Below, piece by piece: positions 15,990 through 24,909 of a stretch of 64,000 bases of DNA. Each line of letters opens with the position of its first letter. Within the stretch, counting starts at the first letter, position 1. Origin of the DNA: Roseicyclus sp041163945. Its GTDB lineage: Bacteria > Pseudomonadota > Alphaproteobacteria > Rhodobacterales > Rhodobacteraceae. The stretch covers positions 1-64,000 of the forward strand of contig JBEAQJ010000067.1 in the NCBI GenBank assembly GCA_041163945.1, read 5' to 3'. The notes below the pieces were generated by a model that worked only from the letters and a program-made list of their open reading frames with translations, did not search any database and was not told the DNA's origin. Made by a program: the position numbers and the translations under genes.

Positions 15990-18407
15990 TCAGGCGCGCA
16001 TGCGCGGATCATCCCAAAGCGGCCCCGTCACCACGCGGGCCGGGCGGCGTTCGCCGAGGATCTCGATTTCAACGGCCAGACCTTCGGCGATGCGTTCGGT
16101 GGGCAAAAAGCCCATCGCCACCGATTGCCCGACCCCGTGCGCATAGCCGCCCGAGGTGCAGAAGCCCACGACCTGCCCATCAAGCCAGATGGGTTCATAA
16201 GCCACCACATCGGCATCGCGTGCGTCGACGACGAATTGCGCCAGCCTGCGCGCAGGCGGGGTGCGGCGTTCGGCCTCGGCGCGCGCGCGACCGATGAAAT
16301 CCACGGGTTTCTTGAACGAGATGAACCGATCAAGCCCGGTTTCGGCGGCGGTGTAATCGGGTGAGAATTCGCGCATCCACGACCCGAAGAACCGGTCGAG
16401 CCGAAGCGACATCATCGCGCGCATCCCAAAGGGTTTCAGCCCCAGCGCCTGACCCTTGTCCCAAAGGGTGGTCCAAAGCTGGCGCTGTTCCATCGCATCG
16501 ACGAAGATCTCGTAGCCCAAATCGCCGGTGTAGCTGACGCGCTGCACGATGGCATCGGACAGGCCCACGCCGATGCGTTTGACATCCATGAAGCGAAACG
16601 CCGAAGCCGAGACATCGGCCCGCGTGACGGCCGCCAGCAAGTCGCGCGCCTTGGGGCCCGCGATCTGAAAGCCCGTGCGCCGATCCGACAGGTTTTCCAC
16701 ATGCACATCGCCGCTCAGATGGGCATCGAACCAGCGCATGTGCATGTCTTGGGCGCCATAGCTGGCGGTCAGTTGAAACCGGGTTTCCGACAGGCACGAC
16801 ACCGTGAAATCGCCGATGATCTTGCCTTTTTCCGACAGCATGGGCGTCAGCGACAGGCGGCCGGGTGCGGGGATGCGGCCGGCCATGATCCGGTCAAGCC
16901 ACGCGCGCGCATCGCGGCCCGTGACCTGGTACTTGCCGAAATTCTGCACCTCGTTGATGCCGACGCCGTCGCGCACGGCGCGCACTTCGCGGGCGGTGGC
17001 ATCCCATGCGTTCGAGCGGCGAAAGCTGGGCGTCTCGTAGCGCGGTTCGCCGGGGGCGGCGAAATAATTGGCGACCTCCAGCCCGTATTGCTGGCCCCAG
17101 ACCGCGCCCATCGCGTCAAAGACGTCATACATGGGCGTTGTGCGATGGGGGCGGGCGGCGGGCTTTTCTTCGTTCGGGTAGCTGACGGAAAAGCGGGTCT
17201 GGTAATTCTCGATCACCTTGGGCAGCGTGTAGCCCGGCCCGATCCAGCGGCCAAAACGGGCCACATCCATGGCGCTGACGTCGCGTTCGGCCTCGCCCTC
17301 GATCATCCATTGCGCCAGCATCAGCCCCACGCCGCCGCCCTGGCTGAAGCCCGCCATCACGCCGCAGGCTGACCAGTAGTTGCGCAGGCCCGGAACCGGG
17401 CCGACCAGCGGGTTGCCATCGGGGGCAAAGGTGAAGGGGCCATGGATCACCGATTTGACGCCCGCGCGTTCCAGGACCGGAAAGCGCTTGTAGGCAAAGG
17501 CGATGCTGTCTTCGATCTTGTCGAAATCATTGGGCAGCAATTCATGACCAAAGCCCCATGGTGTGCCATCGACCGCCCAGGGCCGGCAGGGCTGTTCGTA
17601 AAACCCGATGCACAGGCCGCGGCCCTCTTGGCGCAGGTAGCTTTCACCGGCGGGATCCATCACATGGGGGTGTTCATGGCCCTGATCGAGAAACGCCACG
17701 ATTTCGGGCACTTCTTCGGTGACGATGTATTGGTGTTCCATCGGGTGCAGCGGCAGATAGCAGCCCGCCATCGCCGCCACCTCGCGCGCCCAAAGACCGG
17801 CGGCATTGACGACATGTTCGGCATGGATCGTGCCCTTGTCGGTGACCACATCCCAGCTGCCGTCGGCGCGCGGCGTGGTTTCGATGACCTTGGTGTGCAA
17901 CACGATTTCGGCCCCGCCCATCTTGGCGGCCCGTGCATAGGCATGGGTGGTGCCCGACGGGTCCAGATGGCCGTCAAGCGGGTCATAGAGCGCCCCAAGG
18001 ATGCCGTCGGTGTTGGTGATGGGTGACAGTTTCTTGATCTCGTCGGGCCCGATGATCGCGGTGTCGTTGCCCATGTAGCGGTGCTTGGCGCGTTCGGCTT
18101 TCAGCATGTCGAAGCGTTCGGGCGTGTCGGCCAATGTGATGCCGCCCACGTGATGCAGCCCGCACGACATGCCGGTCAGCTGTTCCAATTCGCGGTAGAG
18201 CCGGATCGTGTAGCCCTGCAGCGCGGCCATGTTGGTGTCGCCGTTCAGCGTGTGAAAGCCGCCCGCCGCGTGCCATGTCGACCCCGATGTCAGTTCCGAG
18301 CGTTCCAGCAGCATCACATCCGACCACCCCAGCTTGGTCAGGTGATAGGCAACCGAACATCCGACGACGCCGCCGCCGATGATGCAGACCCGAGTGGTGG
18401 TTTTCAT
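15990..18407 (-). CDS. FAD-dependent dimethylglycine/sarcosine dehydrogenase-like protein with GcvT domain
   Basis: The 805-residue two-domain enzyme begins with a dinucleotide-binding loop (CIIGGGVVGCSVAYHL) of the DAO oxidoreductase fold. The SGSTWHAAGG motif of the sarcosine/dimethylglycine dehydrogenase group follows, then from about residue 430 a GcvT-like folate-binding domain and GcvT C-terminal barrel. Such enzymes oxidatively demethylate N-methyl amino acids and pass the one-carbon unit to tetrahydrofolate. The exact substrate (dimethylglycine, sarcosine or another) cannot be told here. The ATG at 18407 follows a perfect GGAGGAAG; the 66-residue extension to 18605 is rejected. It stands alone with no partner subunit genes. 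Confidence 0.87.
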   Translation of the reverse strand: MKTTTRVCIIGGGVVGCSVAYHLTKLGWSDVMLLERSELTSGSTWHAAGGFHTLNGDTNMAALQGYTIRLYRELEQLTGMSCGLHHVGGITLADTPERFDMLKAERAKHRYMGNDTAIIGPDEIKKLSPITNTDGILGALYDPLDGHLDPSGTTHAYARAAKMGGAEIVLHTKVIETTPRADGSWDVVTDKGTIHAEHVVNAAGLWAREVAAMAGCYLPLHPMEHQYIVTEEVPEIVAFLDQGHEHPHVMDPAGESYLRQEGRGLCIGFYEQPCRPWAVDGTPWGFGHELLPNDFDKIEDSIAFAYKRFPVLERAGVKSVIHGPFTFAPDGNPLVGPVPGLRNYWSACGVMAGFSQGGGVGLMLAQWMIEGEAERDVSAMDVARFGRWIGPGYTLPKVIENYQTRFSVSYPNEEKPAARPHRTTPMYDVFDAMGAVWGQQYGLEVANYFAAPGEPRYETPSFRRSNAWDATAREVRAVRDGVGINEVQNFGKYQVTGRDARAWLDRIMAGRIPAPGRLSLTPMLSEKGKIIGDFTVSCLSETRFQLTASYGAQDMHMRWFDAHLSGDVHVENLSDRRTGFQIAGPKARDLLAAVTRADVSASAFRFMDVKRIGVGLSDAIVQRVSYTGDLGYEIFVDAMEQRQLWTTLWDKGQALGLKPFGMRAMMSLRLDRFFGSWMREFSPDYTAAETGLDRFISFKKPVDFIGRARAEAERRTPPARRLAQFVVDARDADVVAYEPIWLDGQVVGFCTSGGYAHGVGQSVAMGFLPTERIAEGLAVEIEILGERRPARVVTGPLWDDPRMRA

Positions 18408-18517
18408 GGCTTCCTCCGATACCGTTGTGGCGCATGAAAGGCAGCGCGCCGGGGCGGGGCATGTCAGAAAGCGACAAAAGCTGGTCTGCGCGCACCCATG
18501 CCGGCCGGGCCGCCGCG

Positions 18518-19849
18518 TCAGCCGAGCTTGCGCACCTTCAGCTTGGTCAGCCGGTTGCGGTCGCGTTCGGCCACTTCGAAGCGAAAGCCGTGAAAGCTGA
18601 AACACTGGCCCACCACCGGAATGGTCTGCGCCTCGTGAATCACCAGACCGGCCACGGTGTTGGCTTCCTCATCGGGCAGCTGGAATTCGGTGGCCCGGTT
18701 GAAGTCGCGGATCGTCATGGACCCGTCGATCAGGAAATTGCCATCGGGCCCCGGCGCCAGCATCGGCGCATCGGGAATGTCGAATTCATCGGTGATCTCG
18801 CCCACGATTTCTTCCAAGATGTCCTCGAGCGTGATCAGCCCGCGCAGCGCACCGTATTCGTCGACGACCAGCGCGAAATGCGTGTGGCGCTTCAGAAACT
18901 GTTTCAGCTGGTCATCCAGCGTGGTGGTTTCCGGGATGAAATAGGGTTTGACCGCCACATCGGTGATGCGAAACCCCTTGATGCCCGGCGCCTCGGCGCC
19001 GCGCGTCAGGCGATCGACGGCGCGCAACAGGTCCTTGGCGTGCACGACGCCGATGATGTTTTCTTGTTCGTCGCGATAGACCGGCAGGCGGGTGTGCGGC
19101 GAACGCAAGGCCTGGCTCAGGATATCTTCGGGTGCCGCCGCGGCATCGATCATCTCGATGCCCGAACGGTGCAACATGATTTCCTCGACCGTCCGCTCGT
19201 GCAGATCCAGCGCGCCCAAAAGCCGGTCGCGCTGTTCCTTTTCCACCCGGCCCTCGGAATGACCAAGCGACAGCGCGCCCATGATTTCCTCGTGCACGGA
19301 CAGCATGTTGGCGCTGGCATCGATCTTGACGCCAAACACCCGCAACACGCCGCGCACCAGCAGGCGCACCACCGACACCACCGGCGCCATCACCGCGATC
19401 ACCAGGCCTATGGGCCGGGCGATGCGCGATGCCATGCGCTCGGGGTCGTTGATGGCGTAGGTCTTGGGCAGCACTTCGGCGAAAATCAGCACCAGCGCGG
19501 TCATCACCAGCGTGGCCAGCGCCACGCCACCTTCGCCAAAGAGCGTGGTCAACAGCGCCGTGGCCAGCGATGTGGCCAGGATATTGACCAGGTTGTTGCC
19601 CAAAAGGATGCCGCCGATCAGCCGCTCGCTGTCTTCTTTCAGCGACAGCGCCTTTTCGGCCCCGACACTGCCGGTTTCATCCCGATCGGCCATCGAGCGC
19701 AGCTTGCCGCGCGATGCCGCTGTCAGGGCCGTTTCCGAGCCCGAGAAAAAGGCCGAACACAACAGCAAAAGCACGATGACGCCGGCCGTGATCCACGTGG
19801 TCGGATCGGCAAGGGCGTTGACGTTTTGGGCAAGCGATGCAGTTTCCAT
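18518..19849 (-). CDS. HlyC/CorC (CNNM) family transporter
   Basis: The 443-residue membrane protein has an N-terminal DUF21/CNNM domain of about four spans (starting WITAGVIVLLLLCSAFFSGSE), a pair of CBS domains in the middle, and a C-terminal CorC_HlyC domain. The family has been linked to magnesium or cobalt export and stress tolerance; the old name hemolysin is misleading. It lies 45 bp downstream of xerD on the same strand, so it may share its transcript. Confidence 0.9.
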   Translation of the reverse strand: METASLAQNVNALADPTTWITAGVIVLLLLCSAFFSGSETALTAASRGKLRSMADRDETGSVGAEKALSLKEDSERLIGGILLGNNLVNILATSLATALLTTLFGEGGVALATLVMTALVLIFAEVLPKTYAINDPERMASRIARPIGLVIAVMAPVVSVVRLLVRGVLRVFGVKIDASANMLSVHEEIMGALSLGHSEGRVEKEQRDRLLGALDLHERTVEEIMLHRSGIEMIDAAAAPEDILSQALRSPHTRLPVYRDEQENIIGVVHAKDLLRAVDRLTRGAEAPGIKGFRITDVAVKPYFIPETTTLDDQLKQFLKRHTHFALVVDEYGALRGLITLEDILEEIVGEITDEFDIPDAPMLAPGPDGNFLIDGSMTIRDFNRATEFQLPDEEANTVAGLVIHEAQTIPVVGQCFSFHGFRFEVAERDRNRLTKLKVRKLG

Positions 19850-19894
19850 GGCGCGGTTATGGGGCTTTGCGGGTGCGGCATCAAGATGGGCCGC

Positions 19895-20830
19895 TTAACG
19901 CTGCGCCAGCGGGTGGTGTTCGAACACCAGCGTTTTCAGCCGTTCGTCCAGGATATGGGTGTAGATTTCCGTTGTGGCGATGTCGGCATGGCCCAGCAAC
20001 ATCTGGATGACGCGCAAATCGGCCCCATTGTGCAGCAGATGCGTGGCGAAGGCATGGCGCAGCGTGTGCGGGGTGACGCGTTCGGGCGACAGGCCGGCGG
20101 CCAGCGCCCAATCCTTGATCAACATGAAAAAGCGAATCCGCGTCAGATGCCCGGCCTTCGCGCGGGATGGAAACAAAAACGCCGACGGCTTGGCCCCTTT
20201 TTCCTGACGGGCAAGCTGTTCGGCGGCATCCCGATGGCCCAGCCATGCGGTGATGGCCGCGCGGGCGGGGGTGGACAGGGGCACCATACGGTCCTTTCCG
20301 CCCTTGCCGCGCACAAGGATCACCTGCGGATTGCCGCGCACCGCCGCCACGGGCAAGGCCACAAGTTCGCTGACCCGCAGCCCGCAGGCGTAAAGAATTT
20401 GCATCAAACAGGCGTTGCGCGCCCGGTCGGCGGGCGTTTTGCCATGCGCTGCGGCGGCCGCCAGCAACGCGTCGACCTCCGCCATGTCGAGCGTGCCGGG
20501 CAAGGCGCGCGCGCGCGTCGGGCCCTTGATCTGCAGAACCGGGTTGTCGGCGCGCCAGCCTTCGTCATGGGCGAAGCGATAGAATTGCTTGAGCGCCGAC
20601 AGCCGGCGGGCCCGTGTGGCAGCGCTCAGCCCCAGCGCATCGAGCCCCGCCAGATACGTCTCGATCGCCGCACGATCGGCGTTGGCAAGGCTATGACCAG
20701 CCTGCGTCAGGCTGGCGCTGGCATCGCTCAGGTCGCGCCCATAGGCCAACAGCGTGTTGCGCGCCGCCCCCTGTTCGGCGGCCTGCGCCTCGAGAAAGGC
20801 GGAAATGCGGCGATTGTCCGATTCGGCCAT
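19895..20830 (-). CDS. xerD: tyrosine recombinase XerD
   Basis: XerD with XerC resolves chromosome dimers at dif under FtsK control. The 311-residue protein has an N-terminal SAM-like DNA-binding domain and the full tyrosine-recombinase set: R in YACGLRVSEL, K in RGKGGKDRM, HxxR in HTLRHAFATH, then GHADIATTEIYTH with the nucleophilic tyrosine. Length and position beside aroK in Rhodobacterales favour housekeeping XerD over a phage integrase, and no attachment site or mobile genes are near. It follows the 515-residue secreted protein by four bases. Confidence 0.92.
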   Translation of the reverse strand: MAESDNRRISAFLEAQAAEQGAARNTLLAYGRDLSDASASLTQAGHSLANADRAAIETYLAGLDALGLSAATRARRLSALKQFYRFAHDEGWRADNPVLQIKGPTRARALPGTLDMAEVDALLAAAAAHGKTPADRARNACLMQILYACGLRVSELVALPVAAVRGNPQVILVRGKGGKDRMVPLSTPARAAITAWLGHRDAAEQLARQEKGAKPSAFLFPSRAKAGHLTRIRFFMLIKDWALAAGLSPERVTPHTLRHAFATHLLHNGADLRVIQMLLGHADIATTEIYTHILDERLKTLVFEHHPLAQR

Positions 20831-20834
20831 GGCG

Positions 20835-22382
20835 CTAATCCTGCAAGATCAGCAACTGCAACGCTGTACGGCGGGCCAGATCCTCAAGCCCCACTTGCCG
20901 CAAAAGCACGAGCGCGTCGGTGATGTCGCCGGGGTCGTGGGCGGGGTCTGACAAGACCAGCGCCGCGCGCAACAGCGCCTCGCCCAGCCGATCATTCGCC
21001 ACGAACCAGCTGTAGCTGTGGCTAGGGGCAGGGTCGGCAAAGGCCGCGGCGATGGCCATGGTGGTCATGTTGGAACCGGGGGGCGGCGGGCTGTACTGGC
21101 CACGGGCCACCGCAAAGGCAAAAGCCTCGGGCGGGGTTTGCGGCACGGCCGCTTGCGCGACGGTTTCATAAAGCGGCGACAACAGCCCCACACGCCGCGC
21201 CAACAGCCCGGTTTCCCCCGTCAGCGGCAGGCGCAGCAGCCGTTCGGCGTAGATTTCGGCAAAGGCGATTTCCAGCCCCGCGTCCTGCATCGCGGCATAG
21301 GCGGGTGCCAGGCGTTGGCCCGCCTGAACCGCATCGCCGGCCAGAATCGCCGCATCCAGCCGTTGCAGTGCGCCCACCCGGTCCCAGACCCCGCCCGAGG
21401 CCGCCGGCACGCGGGCGGTGTAAATGGCCAGCCACTGGCCGGGCGAAATGGCACCCGACCGTGTCAGCCGTTCGGCGGCATCGAGTTGCGCGTGCCAGCC
21501 GGCCAGGTCGGACAGATCGGCATGGGCAAAGGCCAAGGGCAGCGTTGTCGTGGCCGGACGCTCGCCGATGGCCGCCCGCATCTGGAAGGCCAGGGGCGTC
21601 AATGCCGGATCGGGGGGCAGGGGCGGGTCGCCTTCGAACAATTCCGGGTCAAGGAACCGCGCGATCAGATCGGCTTCGGCTTCGCTGATGCGGCCCAGCG
21701 CCACGCCGGTGTCCAGCGTCAGCGCCGCCGCCCCCCAGTCGCCCCCCCGCGCCAGGCACAAGATGCGCGCGGGCAGGGTGGGCGCGATGTCGGGGTTGGC
21801 ATCCATCGCCTGACAGGCGCGGTCGGCGTGCCCGGTCAAAAGCGACACATCGAACCAGCGCCGGAACACATCCGGGTTCGTGGGGCCGGCCCGTTCAATC
21901 AAGGCCTGCGCCGGGTCCAGCGCCCCGCGCGCCAGCAACATGTCGATGCGCGCCAGAAAAAGCACCGGCCCGGCGGGCACAGCTGCGGTTGGCGGATCCA
22001 GCTCGGCCAGGGCCAGCGTTTCGGTAAAGCCTTGGATCGCGGGCAACCCTTGGATGGGCTGGGCCAGCAATAGCCGCGCCAGGGTGTCAGGGTCCGACCG
22101 CCCCCACAGCCCGCGGGGCAGCCCGGTGATGGCCGGCGGCAAAAGCCCCACCGCTTCCAGCGTGACGGGGCCAAGCGGCATCACCGTGATTTCGGGCGGC
22201 AAGGCCGAGGTGGCGATATTGCCATGCGGGCGTGTCACGGTATCCGATAGCCAATCGGGTGCCGCCACCAAGGGCAGATCGCCGGGCGTCGGGGGGGCTG
22301 GGTCGCTGATTTGGGCCGGCAGCGGGGCCGCGATCCAGACCGCGAACGCACACAGCGCGAGCGTCTTTGTGCTAGTCCACAT
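20835..22382 (-). CDS. conserved secreted protein of unknown function (helical repeat type)
   Basis: I do not recognise a named family. The 515-residue product has a Sec signal peptide (TLALCAFAVWIAAPLPAQ, cleavage near residue 24). The mature part is Ala/Leu/Pro-rich with many amphipathic helices, resembling TPR/SEL1-like solenoids without clear repeats. It starts 11 bp inside the upstream 44-residue membrane protein gene and ends four bases before xerD, so all three are translationally coupled. A periplasmic or outer-surface adaptor role is conceivable, but nothing in the sequence fixes it. Confidence 0.75.
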   Translation of the reverse strand: MWTSTKTLALCAFAVWIAAPLPAQISDPAPPTPGDLPLVAAPDWLSDTVTRPHGNIATSALPPEITVMPLGPVTLEAVGLLPPAITGLPRGLWGRSDPDTLARLLLAQPIQGLPAIQGFTETLALAELDPPTAAVPAGPVLFLARIDMLLARGALDPAQALIERAGPTNPDVFRRWFDVSLLTGHADRACQAMDANPDIAPTLPARILCLARGGDWGAAALTLDTGVALGRISEAEADLIARFLDPELFEGDPPLPPDPALTPLAFQMRAAIGERPATTTLPLAFAHADLSDLAGWHAQLDAAERLTRSGAISPGQWLAIYTARVPAASGGVWDRVGALQRLDAAILAGDAVQAGQRLAPAYAAMQDAGLEIAFAEIYAERLLRLPLTGETGLLARRVGLLSPLYETVAQAAVPQTPPEAFAFAVARGQYSPPPPGSNMTTMAIAAAFADPAPSHSYSWFVANDRLGEALLRAALVLSDPAHDPGDITDALVLLRQVGLEDLARRTALQLLILQD

Positions 22383-22506
22383 CCAGATCCACCGGGCGCG
22401 TGATCTCGGTCTGATCGGGCACGAGGTAGCCGGAATAGGAATAGCCGATCAGCCCGACCAATCCGATCAGGACAAGCAAAACGACAAAGCCCAATACACG
22501 CCGCAT
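22372..22506 (-). CDS. 44-residue single-span membrane protein
   Basis: This is a short frame with a basic start (MRRVLG), one hydrophobic span (about residues 7-26, with a GLVGLIGYSYSGY edge) and an acidic tail ending DLDVD, giving a likely periplasmic C terminus. The ATG at 22506 follows GAGGCG. Its stop overlaps the start of the 515-residue secreted protein by 11 bp, which strongly supports translation and a joint role. No function is known to me. It faces aroK across a 141-bp divergent promoter region. Confidence 0.75.
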   Translation of the reverse strand: MRRVLGFVVLLVLIGLVGLIGYSYSGYLVPDQTEITRPVDLDVD

Positions 22507-22647
22507 GATCTTGCGCCTCGATCTTCTTGGTGTCCCGCGGCCAAAGAAATGGATCGGCGCGCGGATCGGCGTTTGCCGCCGTTGTGATTTGACTATAAGC
22601 CATGCGCGCCGGAATTGCGCCATCCAGAGAAGAATTTTTTCGAACCC

Positions 22648-23229
22648 ATGGTCGAAACGACGCCACAATCGCGCAAACACAACCCGCAACGCTTGCGGCG
22701 CAGCGTTGTGCTGGTGGGGATGATGGGGGCCGGCAAGACCGCGGTGGGCAAGGTGCTGGCCCAAAGGCTGGGCGTCGAGATGCGCGATTCGGATGCCGAA
22801 ATCGTGGCCTCGGCCCGCTTGTCGATCGCCGAGATCTTTGAACGTTTCGGCGAACCGTTCTTTCGCGAAAAGGAAACCGCGGTGATCGAGCGCCTTTTGG
22901 ATGGCGCGCCGTGCATCCTGTCGACCGGCGGCGGGGCCTGGATGTCGCCGACCAACCGTGACCTGCTTTCGGCACGCGCCACGGTGCTGTGGCTACAGGC
23001 CGATCTGGAGTTGTTGTGGAACCGGGTCAAACACAAATCGACCCGGCCGCTGCTGCGCACGGCCAATCCGCGCGCCACGCTGGCCGAGCTTTACGCCCAG
23101 CGCGAACCGATCTATGCGCTCGCGCCCCATCGGGTGGCCGTGGCCCCCGATTGGACTGTGGACACCACGACCGATCATGTTCTGGCGGAATTGGTCCGGG
23201 CCGGGGCGGTGGAAGGATCTGACCCATGA
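22648..23229 (+). CDS. aroK: shikimate kinase AroK
   Basis: AroK phosphorylates shikimate at O3 in chorismate synthesis. The 193-residue protein has the Walker A motif GMMGAGKTAVG (K near 30), DSDAEIV, the shikimate-binding FGEPFFREKE, and STGGGAW. I chose the ATG at 22648; the frame stays open upstream to a TTG at 22615, which has no better ribosome binding site. It overlaps aroB by four bases (ATGA). Confidence 0.95.
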   Translation: MVETTPQSRKHNPQRLRRSVVLVGMMGAGKTAVGKVLAQRLGVEMRDSDAEIVASARLSIAEIFERFGEPFFREKETAVIERLLDGAPCILSTGGGAWMSPTNRDLLSARATVLWLQADLELLWNRVKHKSTRPLLRTANPRATLAELYAQREPIYALAPHRVAVAPDWTVDTTTDHVLAELVRAGAVEGSDP

Positions 23230-24338
23230 CCCAGACTGTTCACGTTGCCTTGGGCGCGCGCGCCTATGATGTGCGGATCGCGCCGGGGCTGTTGGACCGG
23301 GCCGGCGACGAGATCGCGGGGCTTTTGCGGCGCCCGAAGGTCTGGATCGTCAGCGAAAGCCGCGTGGCCGCACTGCACCTCGCCCGGCTCGAGGCGGGAT
23401 TGCGCGCCGGTGGGATCGAAAGCCGGGCGTTGGTTCTGCCACCCGGCGAGGGCACGAAAAGCTGGCCGCATCTGATCGAAGTGGTCGAGTGGTTGCTGGC
23501 CGAAAAGGTCGAACGCCGCGACATGGTGCTGGCGCTGGGGGGCGGGGTGATCGGGGATCTGGTGGGTTTTGCCGCCGCGATCTTGCGCCGCGGCGTGCGT
23601 TTCGTGCAGGTGCCCACATCGCTTCTGGCGCAGGTCGACAGTTCGGTCGGCGGCAAGACCGGCATCAACACCGCACATGGCAAGAACCTTGTGGGCGCGT
23701 TTCATCAGCCCGCTTTGGTTCTGGCCGATATCGACGCGCTGAACAGCCTGCCCCCGCGCGATTTCCTGGCCGGATATGGCGAGGTGGTGAAATACGGGCT
23801 GTTGGGCGATGCGCGCTTTTTTGCCTGGCTCGAAGCCCATGGGCCCGCGATCGCACAGGGCGATGTGGCCTTGCGCGCCGAAGCCGTGCGCCATTCGGTG
23901 CAGATGAAGGCCGATATCGTCGTGCGCGATGAAACCGAGCAGGGCGACCGCGCGCTGCTGAACCTGGGCCACACCTTTTGCCACGCGCTGGAGGCCGCAA
24001 CGGGGTTTTCCGACCGGCTGTTGCACGGCGAAGGTGTGGCGATCGGATGCGCGCTGGCCTTTGCGCTGTCGGCGCGGCTGGGGCTGTGTGCGCAAGAAGA
24101 CCCAAGCCGCGTTCACGCCCATCTTGCGGCCATGAAGATGAAGCGCGATCTGGCCGATATCGACGGCACCTTGCCCGATGCGGATGCGCTGTTGGCGCTG
24201 ATGGGGCAAGACAAGAAGGTGGTGGATGGCCAGCTGCGCTTCATCCTGGCCCGGGGGATCGGCCAGGCCTTTGTCACGGCCGATGTGCCCGGTGACGCGG
24301 TACGGGGCTTGCTGCAAGACGCGTTGGCCGGACGCTAG
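23226..24338 (+). CDS. aroB: 3-dehydroquinate synthase AroB
   Basis: AroB cyclises DAHP to 3-dehydroquinate with NAD+ and a divalent metal. Motifs include the NAD-binding ALGGGVIGDLVGFAA, SSVGGKTGIN, the ELIKYG-like EVVKYGLL, and the metal ligands in LNLGHTFCHALE and LLHGEGVAIG. Its 370 residues are normal length. The start ATG shares bases with the aroK stop, so the two shikimate enzymes are made together. The first pathway enzyme lies 35 kb away in this window (59.5-60.8 kb). Confidence 0.96.
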   Translation: MTQTVHVALGARAYDVRIAPGLLDRAGDEIAGLLRRPKVWIVSESRVAALHLARLEAGLRAGGIESRALVLPPGEGTKSWPHLIEVVEWLLAEKVERRDMVLALGGGVIGDLVGFAAAILRRGVRFVQVPTSLLAQVDSSVGGKTGINTAHGKNLVGAFHQPALVLADIDALNSLPPRDFLAGYGEVVKYGLLGDARFFAWLEAHGPAIAQGDVALRAEAVRHSVQMKADIVVRDETEQGDRALLNLGHTFCHALEAATGFSDRLLHGEGVAIGCALAFALSARLGLCAQEDPSRVHAHLAAMKMKRDLADIDGTLPDADALLALMGQDKKVVDGQLRFILARGIGQAFVTADVPGDAVRGLLQDALAGR

Positions 24339-24384
24339 CGATCTTTCGCACGAACAGTCGCACGCATCTTCGAAGTGGCTGGCG

Positions 24385-24906
24385 TCAATCCTTGCCGCGA
24401 TAGGGTTCGACGTATTGCAGCGCCATATCCCACGGAAAAAAGATCCAGGTGTCCTGGCTGACCCCGGTGATGAAGGTGTCGACCATCGGCTCACCCTTGG
24501 GCTTGGCGTAGATCGTGGCGAAATGCGCCTTGGGATAGAGTTGGCGCACCAGTTCCAGGGTTTTGCCCGTGTCGACCAGATCGTCGATGATCAGCACGCC
24601 GTCGCCATCGCCCATGACCGTTGGATCGGGGCTTTTGAGCACCTCGGCGTCGCGTTGGTGATCGGCCTTGCCGCCGCCCGCGTGGTAGGATTTGACGCTG
24701 ATCGTATCGACCGTGCGGATATCGAGCTCGCGCGCCACGATCATCGCCGGCGCCATGCCGCCGCGCGTGATCGCCACCACCGCGCGCCAGCCCCCGTCAT
24801 GCCCCGGGCCGCGCTTGTCCAGCCGCCAGGCCAGCGCGCGGGCGTCGCGGTGCAATTGATCCCAGGACACGTGAAAGCCCTTTTCGTGGGGCAGCGGCGT
24901 GATCAT
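24385..24906 (-). CDS. gpt: xanthine-guanine phosphoribosyltransferase
   Basis: Gpt salvages xanthine and guanine with PRPP at the inner membrane. The 173-residue protein has AITRGGMAPAMIVARELDIR and the PRPP-binding loop VLIIDDLVDTGKT, then the C-terminal WIFFPWD contact region of the XGPRT group. It follows fabI by three bases on the same strand, giving a fabI-gpt unit that converges on aroB. Confidence 0.93.
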   Translation of the reverse strand: MITPLPHEKGFHVSWDQLHRDARALAWRLDKRGPGHDGGWRAVVAITRGGMAPAMIVARELDIRTVDTISVKSYHAGGGKADHQRDAEVLKSPDPTVMGDGDGVLIIDDLVDTGKTLELVRQLYPKAHFATIYAKPKGEPMVDTFITGVSQDTWIFFPWDMALQYVEPYRGKD

Positions 24907-24909
24907 GGC

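Noticed and set aside
19895..20830. Phage or integron integrase
   Set aside because: Size, motifs and neighbours fit housekeeping XerD; no attachment-site repeats or mobile genes are nearby.
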